Assembly (NCBI GenBank): GCA_910589485.1
Contig: CAJUSW010000002.1
Span: 186,001-250,000, forward strand
DNA: 64,000 nucleotides
Origin: an uncultured Duncaniella sp.
GTDB taxonomy: Bacteria; Bacteroidota; Bacteroidia; Bacteroidales; Muribaculaceae
Reading direction: 5' to 3'
Positions 27,069 through 35,419 of the stretch are shown here, piece by piece. A program made the translations under genes and the position numbers. How positions within the stretch are numbered: the stretch's first letter is position 1; the number at the start of each line of letters is the position of its first letter. Below the pieces are notes generated by a model. The model did no database searches. It was given only the letters and a program-made list of their open reading frames with translations, and was not told the DNA's origin.

Positions 27069-27413
27069 TCAACGATGGATGGTGAACGGTGGCTGGGGCT
27101 GCACTCTCAGGTCGAGGCCGAGCGAGTCGACCAACTGTTGCATCGAGGTCTCGCGTATGCGGCTCATGAACGAGCTGCGCTCGCGCGAGCTTTCGTTCTG
27201 CACTATCTCCAGTTGCTTCTGCAACGCTTCTATCTTCTCGATATTGGTGCGGTAGGTGAATTTGGTGGTGATGTACACCATCATCACTATGATGAAAATG
27301 AGTATGGGCAACCAGTGACGGGCGAAAAAATCGCTCGATATCACCTGGCCACGGAACATCCTCAGTATGTAGGGTGACTTTTTCTGTCGTGTCTTTGTCG
27401 CTTTCTTGGCCAT
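27069..27413 (-). CDS. ftsL: FtsL-like divisome protein
   Basis: A 114-residue bitopic protein: a basic N-terminal segment (AKKATKTRQKKSPYILRMFRG), one membrane helix (WLPILIFIIVMMVYITTKF, about 34-52) and a periplasmic coiled coil (IEKIEALQKQLEIVQNESSR). Position between rsmH and ftsI and this topology identify it as the FtsL equivalent even though sequence identity in the family is low. It is 35 bases from rsmH. Confidence 0.88.
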   Translation of the reverse strand: MAKKATKTRQKKSPYILRMFRGQVISSDFFARHWLPILIFIIVMMVYITTKFTYRTNIEKIEALQKQLEIVQNESSRERSSFMSRIRETSMQQLVDSLGLDLRVQPQPPFTIHR

Positions 27414-27448
27414 AAGGCTGTGGGTTGGATGGACTGGTGTGCTTTATG

Positions 27449-28381
27449 TTACTTTTCGGTCTCGATCTTCTCGGCTACCCTCAGTTTCGCCGATCGCGAG
27501 CGCGGGTTGGCCGCTATCTCGGCGTCGTCGGGGGTGATGGGGCGTGATCCCAAGGGGCGGAGCGGGGCGTTGACGCGCCCGAAGAAGTCCTTGTCCACGC
27601 GCCCCTCGATGTTGCCGGTCTTGAAAAAGTTCTTGACCATGCGGTCCTCGAGCGAGTGATAGGTGAGGATGGCTATGCGTCCGCCGGGCTTCAGCACGCT
27701 CAGGGCACCTTCGAGCAGTTCCCTCAGCGCTCCCATCTCGTCGTTCACCTCGATGCGCAGAGCCTGGAACAGCTGGGCTAATTCCTTCTTCTCCTTGCGC
27801 GGGTCGATCAGTGGCGACACTGTCTCGATGAGCTGTCCCACGGTCTCGAACGGTTTCCCGCTCTCACGGGAGCGGATTATGGCATCGGCCATGCGGCGTG
27901 CCTGCTGGAGTTCGCCGTATATCTTGAGGATGTCGGTCAGGCGGTCGCGGTCGATCTCGGCGAGCAGACGCGAGGCCGGGCGCGAGGCCGAGCGGTTCAT
28001 GCGCATGTCGAGCGGGCCGTCGGCACGGAACGAGAATCCGCGCTCGGGGGTGTCGAAATGATGGAACGATACTCCCAAGTCGGCCAGCACGCCGTCCACG
28101 CCGTCCACGTCATAGAACCGCATGAAGTTGGTGATGAAACGGAAATTGCTGTACACCATGGTGAAACGGTCGTCCCCCTTGGGCGCACGGCTCACAGCGT
28201 CCATGTCCTGGTCGAAGGAGTACAGGTGGCCCCCCTCGTCGGCATCGAGCCTCTCGATGATAGCCCGCGAGTGTCCTCCGCCACCGTAGGTGGCATCCAC
28301 GTACACGCCTCCCGGCTTGATGTCGAGGGCGTCGAGACATTGGGGCAGCAGGGCCGGTATATGATAGGGCTGTTCGCTCAT
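27449..28381 (-). CDS. rsmH: 16S rRNA C1402 N4-methyltransferase
   Basis: RsmH (MraW) methylates N4 of cytosine 1402 in the ribosomal P site. The start at 28381 gives 310 residues beginning MSEQPYHIPALLPQCLDAL, as in relatives; the frame stays open to 28426 but those 15 residues are atypical. The SAM site is VDATYGGGGHSRAIIE, followed by ADLGVSFHHFDTPERGFSF and GGRIAILTYHSLEDRMVKNF. It is the first gene of the cluster on this strand; no mraZ gene lies ahead of it. Confidence 0.96.
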   Translation of the reverse strand: MSEQPYHIPALLPQCLDALDIKPGGVYVDATYGGGGHSRAIIERLDADEGGHLYSFDQDMDAVSRAPKGDDRFTMVYSNFRFITNFMRFYDVDGVDGVLADLGVSFHHFDTPERGFSFRADGPLDMRMNRSASRPASRLLAEIDRDRLTDILKIYGELQQARRMADAIIRSRESGKPFETVGQLIETVSPLIDPRKEKKELAQLFQALRIEVNDEMGALRELLEGALSVLKPGGRIAILTYHSLEDRMVKNFFKTGNIEGRVDKDFFGRVNAPLRPLGSRPITPDDAEIAANPRSRSAKLRVAEKIETEK

Positions 28382-28723
28382 GATGTTTCCGCTTTTTCTG
28401 TGTAGTTGGATTACCTGTCGGATCACCCTTTTTATAATAGGTGATATTAGAGTGTAAAATTAGTAAATATTTGCAAAAGCAAACAGAAATATAAAAAGCG
28501 TTTTCTGAAAAAGTTATTAACATACCGATTGGAGGTATCTGTAGTGCCGATTTTGAGGTTTGCAAATGCAAACGCACCCCCTCCTTCCATCCTGTCGCTC
28601 CACTCATGCTCCTGCCTGTGGACACCCCCGCAGTGAGGCATGAACAAAGGGCCTCACTCCGCGTTAAAACTATAGGAAACTTCCCCTGTGAAAACATTAT
28701 ACAAATCAACATAACAAATACAT
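28382..28723. other. Divergent intergenic region between rsmH and the aspartate decarboxylase gene
   Basis: This stretch of 342 bases holds no convincing gene. The half nearer rsmH is AT-rich and includes a weak minus-strand promoter candidate (TTTG at 28480-28483, 17 bases, TAATTTTA at 28455-28462, last base off consensus). I found no good TAnnTTTG box for the plus-strand gene. mraZ would be expected about here in many Bacteroidales and is absent. Confidence 0.5.
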
Positions 28724-30361
28724 ATGGAACAAAATTTTAACCCCGAGGATCGTGATTTTGAACGTAAACTTGCGGAAATGAGTCCCTTTGAGATCAAGGG
28801 TACTCTCATCTCGCTCGCACAGAAGGATGCACAGCGCTCTACAGCCACATTCCTTAACGCCGGACGTGGCAACCCCAACTGGCTTCTCTCACTCCCCCGC
28901 CGTGCATTCTTCCTGCTCGGCAAGTTTGCTGTCGAGGAGTCGGAGCGCACCATGTACAACCACATGCTCGGCATCGCCGCATCCCCCAAGCAGGAGGGTG
29001 TGGCTCAACGGTTTGAGACATTCCTCACCGAGCACGATGATGAGATAGGCTCCAAGGTGCTCAGGCATTTCTATTCCTACATGACCGGCGAGCGCAAAGC
29101 CGATCCCGACGATTTCGTGTTCGAGCTGGTCGACGGTATTCTCGGCGATCATTATCCCACCCCTCCGCGCATCCTTAAGTACACCGAGATGGTCACTCAG
29201 AACTATTTGCGCTGGGCCATGGGCGGAGGCGAGGACCCCACTGTCTACGACATTTTTGCCACCGAGGGCTCCACGGCCGGAATGTGCTACGTGTTCAACA
29301 CTCTCCAGGCCAATTTCCTGCTCAACCGTGGCGATAAGATAGCCCTTTTCACCCCCTGCTTCACCCCCTATCTCGAGATTCCGCGTCTTGATCAGTTTGG
29401 CCTCGAAGTGGTCAACGTGAGCGCCAACAAAGTGGAGAAGAACGGCTATCACGACTGGCAGTTCCCCAAGGAGGAGATCGACAAGTTGCGTGATCCCTCC
29501 ATCAAGGCCGTGTGTATCACCAATCCCTCCAATCCGCCGAGCGTATGCCTCGCCCCCGAGGTGCTCGATCAGCTCGTCGATGTGGTGAAGAAGGACAATC
29601 CCGGCCTCATGATCATCACCGATGATGTCTACGGCACATTCATCAAGGGCTTCCGCTCGCTCATGTATGTGCTCCCCTACAACACCATCTGCCTCTATTC
29701 CTATTCCAAGTACTTCGGAGCCACCGGATGGCGTGTCGCCGCCATGGCGCTCAGGAGCGAGGGCAACGTGTTTGACGATCGTCTCGCCGCTCTTCCCCAG
29801 GACAAGAAGGACCTCCTAAACAAGCGTTACGAGTCACTCTCGCTCGAACCCTCCAAGATCAAGTTCATTGACCGCCTCGTGGCCGATTCCCGCCTCGTGG
29901 GCCTTAACCACACCGCCGGACTCTCCACTCCTCAGCAGATACAGATGGCCATTTTCTCGGCTTTCGCCTATCTCCATCACGATGATCTCCAGCCCCGCCT
30001 TATCGAAATGATCCACGAGCGTCTCAACGACCTGTGGAGCACCACCGGTTTCACTCTCCTTCCCGATCCCAACCGCGCCGGCTACTACAGCGAGATCGAC
30101 CTGATGGTATGGGCCAAGAAGTTCTACGGCCAGGAGTTTGCCGACTTCCTCGACAACAATTACGAGCCTCTCGACTTCGTGATACGCCTCGCCAACGAGA
30201 CAGCTATCGTGCTCCTCAACGGCGATGGTTTCGACGGTCCCAAGTGGTCGGTACGCGCCTCGCTCGCCAATCTTGACAAGGAGGATTATCTCAAGATCGG
30301 CACCGCCATCCGCAAGATCCTCGACGAGTATCACAGCGAATACCTCAAGGCAAAGAAATAA
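28724..30361 (+). CDS. aspD: Aspartate 4-decarboxylase (bifunctional aspartate aminotransferase type)
   Basis: The PLP enzyme releases CO2 from L-aspartate to give L-alanine. Its 545 residues fit the large fold-type I AspD family, clearly longer than the 400-residue aminotransferases. The core includes GRGNPNWLLSLPRRAFFLLG near the N-terminus, YDIFATEGSTAGMCYVFNTL, CITNPSNPPSV, and the PLP lysine in LYSYSKYFGATGWR (Lys329). In other bacteria the gene is often paired with an aspartate:alanine exchanger (aspT), forming a proton-motive-force generating cycle. No such transporter lies next to it here. Transcription ends at a good hairpin at 30454-30491. Confidence 0.94.
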   Translation: MEQNFNPEDRDFERKLAEMSPFEIKGTLISLAQKDAQRSTATFLNAGRGNPNWLLSLPRRAFFLLGKFAVEESERTMYNHMLGIAASPKQEGVAQRFETFLTEHDDEIGSKVLRHFYSYMTGERKADPDDFVFELVDGILGDHYPTPPRILKYTEMVTQNYLRWAMGGGEDPTVYDIFATEGSTAGMCYVFNTLQANFLLNRGDKIALFTPCFTPYLEIPRLDQFGLEVVNVSANKVEKNGYHDWQFPKEEIDKLRDPSIKAVCITNPSNPPSVCLAPEVLDQLVDVVKKDNPGLMIITDDVYGTFIKGFRSLMYVLPYNTICLYSYSKYFGATGWRVAAMALRSEGNVFDDRLAALPQDKKDLLNKRYESLSLEPSKIKFIDRLVADSRLVGLNHTAGLSTPQQIQMAIFSAFAYLHHDDLQPRLIEMIHERLNDLWSTTGFTLLPDPNRAGYYSEIDLMVWAKKFYGQEFADFLDNNYEPLDFVIRLANETAIVLLNGDGFDGPKWSVRASLANLDKEDYLKIGTAIRKILDEYHSEYLKAKK

Positions 30362-30453
30362 AGGAATAATGAATTCTAACTGGCTCCGAGGTCTGTTTCA
30401 TGATCTGGTCAACGGATATCTGATGATATAAACCTGTGGGAGCTTTCACCCTT

Positions 30454-30491
30454 TTTGGTGATGGAGCGGATAGCTCTGTCACCAAATTTTT
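30454..30491 (+). terminator. Terminator after the aspartate decarboxylase gene
   Basis: TTTGGTGA (30454-30461) pairs with TCACCAAA (30479-30486), with an inner GAGC/GCTC helix and a GGATA loop, then TTTTTAT. It also separates the decarboxylase from the fucosyltransferase-like gene. Confidence 0.85.
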
Positions 30492-30524
30492 ATACTTGTA
30501 GCATAAAAGTCCCTTATTTTTGCG

Positions 30525-30532
30525 TAACTTTG
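30525..30532 (+). promoter_or_regulatory. -7 box ahead of the fucosyltransferase-like gene
   Basis: TAACTTTG is an exact TAnnTTTG match 21 bases before the ATG. TTG at 30496-30498 is 26 bases away, too far for a standard -33 element. Confidence 0.55.
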
Positions 30533-30553
30533 TATTGAGAGAATTGAGTTCTG

Positions 30554-31393
30554 ATGAGTCGATACACGCTTACAATCAATGCTATAGGTGGCCTATGCAA
30601 TCGTCTTAGGGCTATTGCCGCCGGGATGCGTATTTCAGAAGTCACGGATCGTGACTTGTGTGTGGTATGGAATGTCAACGATGATCTCGCGGCTCGCTTT
30701 TATGACCTGTTTCAACCGTTGCCTGACGGAATAAAGCTACTGACACCTTCGACGTTTGATTATCGGTTAAAATGGGAGATCCCGAGGAAGAAGAATGTGT
30801 ACATATCTTGGTTATATCAGAAGGTTCGTTTCAAGGCTTCATTCTCCGATGCATATGGACTCCCGGATTACCACGATCGGGCTGATGAGTTTCTTAAAAG
30901 TATGCGCACGATTTATGGCGACGTATTGATCACAACAGGTGGCGAGATATGCGGGTTTGATGCTGAGGTCGTGAGATGTATATTCCGACCCAATGCTCGT
31001 GTGGAAGAGTTGCTCGACTCCAAGATTCGGAATTTTGACGGGGATACGATAGGTGTGCATATACGGCGTACTGATAATAAGCAGTCGATAATGTGTAGCC
31101 CTGACTCTTTATTTCTATCCATAATGGAAAAGAGAATCGAGGAGAATGACCGAACTAAATTTTTTGTAGCCTCGGATGATCCGAAAGTCTTGCATGCATT
31201 AGTGAGTCGATTTGGTGCACGGGTCATGTGTGGAGACATGCAAGTCTCTCGTAAAAATCTTTCAGGGATGTTGCAGGCAACCGCCGATCTCTGGGCTTTG
31301 TCGAGGACAAAGGAAATTATTGGAAGCTATTACAGCTCATATTCCGAGATGGCGGCATTGATAGGAGGTATTCCGATTACCATAGTAAAATGA
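30554..31393 (+). CDS. Fucosyltransferase-like glycosyltransferase
   Basis: The 279 residues show the two hallmarks of the O-fucosyltransferase/NodZ/alpha-1,2- and alpha-1,6-fucosyltransferase clan: an N-terminal GGLCNRLRA (12-20) and the GDP-fucose-binding HIRRTDN (169-175), followed by KFFVASDDPKVLHALVSRFG and a C-terminal ALSRTKEIIGSYYSSYSEMA. No membrane segment is seen, so it is probably cytosolic and uses GDP-fucose or a related sugar nucleotide. It stands alone, not in a polysaccharide locus. GC is close to 42% in a sampled line, against about 60% in the preceding gene, suggesting acquisition. The acceptor cannot be predicted. Confidence 0.82.
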   Translation: MSRYTLTINAIGGLCNRLRAIAAGMRISEVTDRDLCVVWNVNDDLAARFYDLFQPLPDGIKLLTPSTFDYRLKWEIPRKKNVYISWLYQKVRFKASFSDAYGLPDYHDRADEFLKSMRTIYGDVLITTGGEICGFDAEVVRCIFRPNARVEELLDSKIRNFDGDTIGVHIRRTDNKQSIMCSPDSLFLSIMEKRIEENDRTKFFVASDDPKVLHALVSRFGARVMCGDMQVSRKNLSGMLQATADLWALSRTKEIIGSYYSSYSEMAALIGGIPITIVK

Positions 31394-31467
31394 TCACAGC
31401 TCTTTTCTTGTGGCCGTGTTTACCTCATCGTCATTATAATAAATCTGCTTAGGAAACGTTAATATTA

Positions 31468-31630
31468 AGAAACTGTTTAAATTTATTTGATGCAGATTTT
31501 GAGGAGTATTATCGGATGAGATTTTGTATGTGATGAAGGAGTGTAGCAGTAGCTACATGACTGAAGAACAAGCAAAATATCACCGATAAGACGCTCAAAA
31601 ACAAAGTGAAATGATTTTTAAACAGTTTCT
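31468..31630. repeat. Long imperfect palindrome, copy 1 of a repeat family
   Basis: Terminal 14-base arms AGAAACTGTTTAAA (31468-31481) and TTTAAACAGTTTCT (31617-31630) match perfectly. Arms continue inward with matches such as TTTTGAG/CTCAAAA, TTATCGG/CCGATAA and ATTTTG/CAAAAT, meeting at TGTAGC-AGTA-GCTACA (31542-31557). The whole 163 bases could fold as one hairpin. The core shares ATGAAGGAG...TAGC..GCTA...GACTGA with copy 2 at 43686-43872. No coding capacity is apparent, so a MITE-like element or structured RNA is possible. The rest of the 31394-31638 gap shows no gene. Confidence 0.8.
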
Positions 31631-31638
31631 AAGATATA

Positions 31639-32232
31639 ATGCCCTCTGAAATCATGCAGGAAATAGTATTTGCTACCAACAATCAACATAAACTCTCCGA
31701 GATACGCCGCATAGTCGGTGACCGCTACCGCATACTGTCGTTGAACGAGATCGGATGCCATGAGGATATTCCCGAGACAGCCGACACCCTCATGGGTAAT
31801 GCACTGCAGAAAGCACGCTACGTGAAGGAACATTACGGCTACGACTGTTTTGCTGACGACACCGGCCTCATGGTCGATGCCCTTGGCGGCGCGCCCGGCG
31901 TGTACTCGGCCCGTTATGCCGGCCCCGGCCACGACAGCGTGGCCAACATGAAGCTTCTGCTAAGCAATATGGAGGGACGCACTGACCGCTCCGCCCGTTT
32001 CGTCACTGTGATTGCTCTGTTGCTCGGAGGCAAGGAGCTGACATTCGAGGGTAAGGTTGAGGGCGAGATCCTCACCTCCCCCGAGGGGGACGGCGGATTT
32101 GGCTACGATCCCGTGTTCCGCCCCGAGGGTCAGGAGCTTTCCTTTGCGCTTATGACCCCCGATGCCAAGAACGCCATCAGCCACCGCGGACGCGCCACTG
32201 CCGAACTGCTCAAGTATCTCAACACATTATGA
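31639..32232 (+). CDS. rdgB: Non-canonical purine NTP pyrophosphatase (RdgB/HAM1)
   Basis: RdgB hydrolyses dITP, ITP and XTP to keep deaminated purines out of nucleic acids. Its 197 residues show IVFATNNQHKLSEIRRI at the N-terminus, the catalytic FADDTGLMVDALGGAPGVYS, SARYAG, and GDGGFGYDPVF with the final AISHRGRA. The first ATG is at 31639, 9 bases after the long palindrome; the ATG at 31654 (MQEIVFATNN) fits relatives just as well and may be the true start. The stop overlaps the porZ start by 4 bases (ATGA), so the two genes are translationally coupled. Confidence 0.95.
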   Translation: MPSEIMQEIVFATNNQHKLSEIRRIVGDRYRILSLNEIGCHEDIPETADTLMGNALQKARYVKEHYGYDCFADDTGLMVDALGGAPGVYSARYAGPGHDSVANMKLLLSNMEGRTDRSARFVTVIALLLGGKELTFEGKVEGEILTSPEGDGGFGYDPVFRPEGQELSFALMTPDAKNAISHRGRATAELLKYLNTL

Positions 32233-34700
32233 GAGTGGGTATGTTGCGCCGGATCATCCTCGCTGTGATGGGAGTGTCGATGTGGCTTGCCTCATCGGCT
32301 CAGCTTGCCGTGGGTAGCTGGAAGCAGTATCCGGTGTTCGGCGAGTTTTCCGGATTGGTTGACACCGGCGAATGTGTGTGGTATCTCACCGGCGGTTGCC
32401 TCTACCGTTATGACAAGGATGCCGACGAGACCCGTTTCTATGAAGGGGGCAAGGATCTGTCGGGCTTCGGAGTGAAGCTGATGCGTTACGACCGCGACAA
32501 CGATATGCTCGCCGTGGCCTATAGCGACGGTAACATCGATGTGATACTCGGCGATGGTAGCCGTGTCAATCTTCCCGACATCAAGGATACAATGCTGGAT
32601 GTTGACCGGAGCGTGAACGATATCCGGTTTTCCGGCGATGAGATGTACGTGGCCACCGGTTTCGGACTTGTTGTCTACGACACCCGCCGTATGGAGGTCA
32701 AGGCTTCCGGAGTCTATCGCAAGAGCATCGCCACGGTGTTTGTGACCCCTGAGCATGTGGTGATAGTCCCCTCGGTCAATGCCGGCGAGCTGTACACTAT
32801 CTACGGGATAGGGCGCGACAAGTCCATCAACAAATTCGAGAATTTTTCCGCCATGGGTCAGCACTATGATGTCATGACCGATCAAGAACCGCTCGATGAT
32901 GAGAGGCGCACCTACGCGCTGGTGCGTACCGGCCGGCTCGGCGCCATACAATTCCGCTCCGACGGCACCTACGCTATCACCGACAACGTGCCGGTGGGTG
33001 GAGCCGAATGTAAGTCTCCGCGCATCTCCCGCGGATCCGACGGTGTGGTACGGTTTCTCTCCACCGCCACCGGTGTCATGGGGCATTACGAGGGCCCTAC
33101 CTCTGCGGTGGCCGACATCACGCTCCCCGAGTCGTTGCGTGACAACTTTATCGCCTCCGACAAGGGACTGAGATCGGTATGGCTTGCCGGACAGGACGGA
33201 GTGGGCAACTACCGCATATCCGATGCTGGCGACATCACCGTGCTGAGAGACAAGTCAGTCCCTTCCGACGCCATCACCTTCAGTGATGTTTGCAATATAT
33301 TCCCGTCAGGCGACAACGGTGCCTTCTATATCGCCAATATGGGTATGACAGTGAATTTCACTATAGGATCCGATGATTTTTTCGATGTTAGACTCAATCT
33401 GAATAAAATATCACGTGAAGGAAATATAAATATAGATCCTGTCGGGGTATCTGCTTATACATCTCCGGCATTGAATCAGCAGAAAAGGCACGGCAAATAC
33501 ATATTCTCTCCCACCCAGATAGCCGAGGATCCCGATTGCCATGATCGCTTGTTCATAGGCAGTGGTGCCGAAGGTGTATATGTGATAGAAGATGGGGTGG
33601 AAATTGCAAAATTCGACGGAAACAATGCTCCCATAAATAAGAATGGTAATTACTATTGGGGGACGGTATGCGTTACGATCGATCCCCAAGGCAATCTTTG
33701 GGTAGGTTCAAGAGGAGAGCCTGAGGAAACGACTTTCATAATGCTACCAGCCGATAAAAGAAAGAGGAAGGATCTGTCAACATTGACCCATGCCGATTGG
33801 ATCATAGCCGATTATGAGGATTTTCTGAGAAGTAAGGATATACGGTTACTCTTCTGTTCTAAATGTGATATTATGTTAGGTATAGATGGTGTCCCCGACC
33901 GTGGCTTCCTTGTGGTTGATCATCGCGGCACCATGGGAGATATCTCCGACGATAAGTCGATCGTCCACATGCGGCCTGTCGACCAGGACGGCAAGACATT
34001 CGTCCCCCTCCATTTTGTGTGCATGGCCGAGGATAAGCGCGGACACGTGTGGATGGGCACATCATCGGGAGTCATATCCATATCCGATCCCTCCAAGGCG
34101 CTCGACGAGAGCTTCCGCATCAACCGCATCAAGGTGCCCCGCAACGACGGTTCCGGCCTGGCCGACTATCTGCTCGAGAGCGACTATGTATCGGCTATCG
34201 CGGTCGACAATTCCAACCGTAAGTGGATCGGCACCAATGGCTCCGGCCTCTATCTCGTGAGCGAGGACGGCGACGCTATAATATCCCACTTCACCATCGA
34301 TAATTCGCCCCTGCCGAGCAATGTCATCACCACGCTCAGGGTGGATCCCGAATCCAACTCGGTGTTTGTGGGCACCCGATCCGGCCTTTACGAATATTCC
34401 TCCACCTCCTCGCCGGCCAAGCCCGATTACTCCGGCGTGTATGCCTACCCCAACCCTGTCACCCCTGACTATACGGGATGGATCACTATAGCCGGCCTGA
34501 TGGACAATTCGCTTGTGAAGATCACCGATGCCGACATGCACCTTGTGTATCAGACCACTTCCAACGGTGGCATGGCCATGTGGGACGGTTGTAACACCTC
34601 GGGCGCGAGGGTGAGGAGCGGTGTGTACTACGTGTTCGCATCCACTTCCTCGGCCGACACTGCCGGCGATGTCGTGGCAAAAATTCTTGTGGTCAACTAA
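32229..34700 (+). CDS. porZ: PorZ-like component of the type IX secretion system
   Basis: PorZ is a periplasmic/surface beta-propeller protein that delivers A-LPS for attachment of type IX cargo. The 823 residues have a signal peptide ending near ASSAQ, a two-component-regulator-propeller series (repeats like GDEMYVATGFGLVVYD, DPQGNLWVGSRG, NRKWIGTNGSGLYLV) and a C-terminal domain starting YAYPNPVTPDYTGWITIAGL and ending VVAKILVVN, as in PorZ. The part of the gene near 33380-33890 is much more AT-rich (about 40% GC in sampled lines) than the rest (about 60%), indicating a mosaic. Coupled to rdgB by a 4-base overlap. Confidence 0.88.
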   Translation: MRVGMLRRIILAVMGVSMWLASSAQLAVGSWKQYPVFGEFSGLVDTGECVWYLTGGCLYRYDKDADETRFYEGGKDLSGFGVKLMRYDRDNDMLAVAYSDGNIDVILGDGSRVNLPDIKDTMLDVDRSVNDIRFSGDEMYVATGFGLVVYDTRRMEVKASGVYRKSIATVFVTPEHVVIVPSVNAGELYTIYGIGRDKSINKFENFSAMGQHYDVMTDQEPLDDERRTYALVRTGRLGAIQFRSDGTYAITDNVPVGGAECKSPRISRGSDGVVRFLSTATGVMGHYEGPTSAVADITLPESLRDNFIASDKGLRSVWLAGQDGVGNYRISDAGDITVLRDKSVPSDAITFSDVCNIFPSGDNGAFYIANMGMTVNFTIGSDDFFDVRLNLNKISREGNINIDPVGVSAYTSPALNQQKRHGKYIFSPTQIAEDPDCHDRLFIGSGAEGVYVIEDGVEIAKFDGNNAPINKNGNYYWGTVCVTIDPQGNLWVGSRGEPEETTFIMLPADKRKRKDLSTLTHADWIIADYEDFLRSKDIRLLFCSKCDIMLGIDGVPDRGFLVVDHRGTMGDISDDKSIVHMRPVDQDGKTFVPLHFVCMAEDKRGHVWMGTSSGVISISDPSKALDESFRINRIKVPRNDGSGLADYLLESDYVSAIAVDNSNRKWIGTNGSGLYLVSEDGDAIISHFTIDNSPLPSNVITTLRVDPESNSVFVGTRSGLYEYSSTSSPAKPDYSGVYAYPNPVTPDYTGWITIAGLMDNSLVKITDADMHLVYQTTSNGGMAMWDGCNTSGARVRSGVYYVFASTSSADTAGDVVAKILVVN

Positions 34701-34778
34701 TGGCGTTGGCCCGGCGTTATATTTTTTAGACAACCTCTTAAGACAGATGGGCCGCAGGCTCATTCACATATATAAAAT

Positions 34779-35306
34779 ATGGAAAAATTCAGATATACTG
34801 ACGAGGCTGACCGTGCCTATGGTGCGGCCGGAATGGCGATCGGACTGATGATCTATGACGGTGACGATCTGCTGTACTCTATCAATCTCGATGCCGACGA
34901 TCCCGGAATGCTCATGGAACTGTCGCCCGATTTCTATTTCGCCGGCAATCCCGGTGTCTCGGCCAAGACGGCGTGGAGCCAGATTGTAAAGAATTTCAAT
35001 ATCGGAGTTTCGATGCTCATCGCCAATGTGATGTGCCGTCACATGGTGCACTCGGGCCATGTGGTGCCCGACGATGTGGCCCGCGAGCTTAAGTCGGCCG
35101 CCCACGAGGATGGCGCCGGGGCTTGCGCGCTGGAGCCTGACGAGGTTGACCGCCTGTTTGACAAGAGCTACTCCTATCTTGGCCGGGTGTTCTCGCATCG
35201 TGGAGTCCAGGCTGTGGCCCATGATTTCGCATCGGCCCTCACCACCAGGCGCACCCTCTCGCGCATGGATACCCTCGAACTGCTCCAGGCGCTCAGGATG
35301 CTTTAA
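34779..35306 (+). CDS. Hypothetical protein of 175 residues
   Basis: I do not recognise a named domain. The product is soluble with an N-terminal alpha/beta part (DRAYGAAGMAIGLMIYDGDD, LYSINLDADDPGMLMELSPD) and a helical C-terminal half (TAWSQIVKNFNIGVSMLIAN, LSRMDTLELLQALRML). Base composition matches the core genome, which suggests a conserved resident gene. It follows porZ by 78 bases and ends before a strong bidirectional hairpin. A link to the secretion system is only positional. Confidence 0.75.
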   Translation: MEKFRYTDEADRAYGAAGMAIGLMIYDGDDLLYSINLDADDPGMLMELSPDFYFAGNPGVSAKTAWSQIVKNFNIGVSMLIANVMCRHMVHSGHVVPDDVARELKSAAHEDGAGACALEPDEVDRLFDKSYSYLGRVFSHRGVQAVAHDFASALTTRRTLSRMDTLELLQALRML

Positions 35307-35338
35307 AGATAGTTCCTTAATTTTTTATACTAAAATAA

Positions 35339-35378
35339 CGCGAGGCGTGGAAGCCATATTGGCCATCCGCGCCTCGCG
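35339..35378. terminator. Bidirectional terminator between convergent genes
   Basis: CGCGAGGCGTGG (35339-35350) pairs with CCGCGCCTCGCG (35367-35378), one mismatch. T-rich DNA lies on the plus side (CTTTAT), with a short AT run on the other. It separates the 175-residue gene from the FKBP lipoprotein gene. Confidence 0.75.
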
Positions 35379-35419
35379 CTTTATATCATTCCGCTCCCTC
35401 AAGGGCGGGGTGATGTCAT

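Noticed and set aside
28455..28483. Promoter of rsmH
   Set aside because: Spacing of 17 and the final A in TAATTTTA depart from the pattern, so it is mentioned only as a weak candidate in the region entry.
30369..30431. A 20-codon frame (starts MNSNWLRGLF) after the aspartate decarboxylase gene
   Set aside because: Too short, no ribosome site and no sign of conservation visible; it may be chance.
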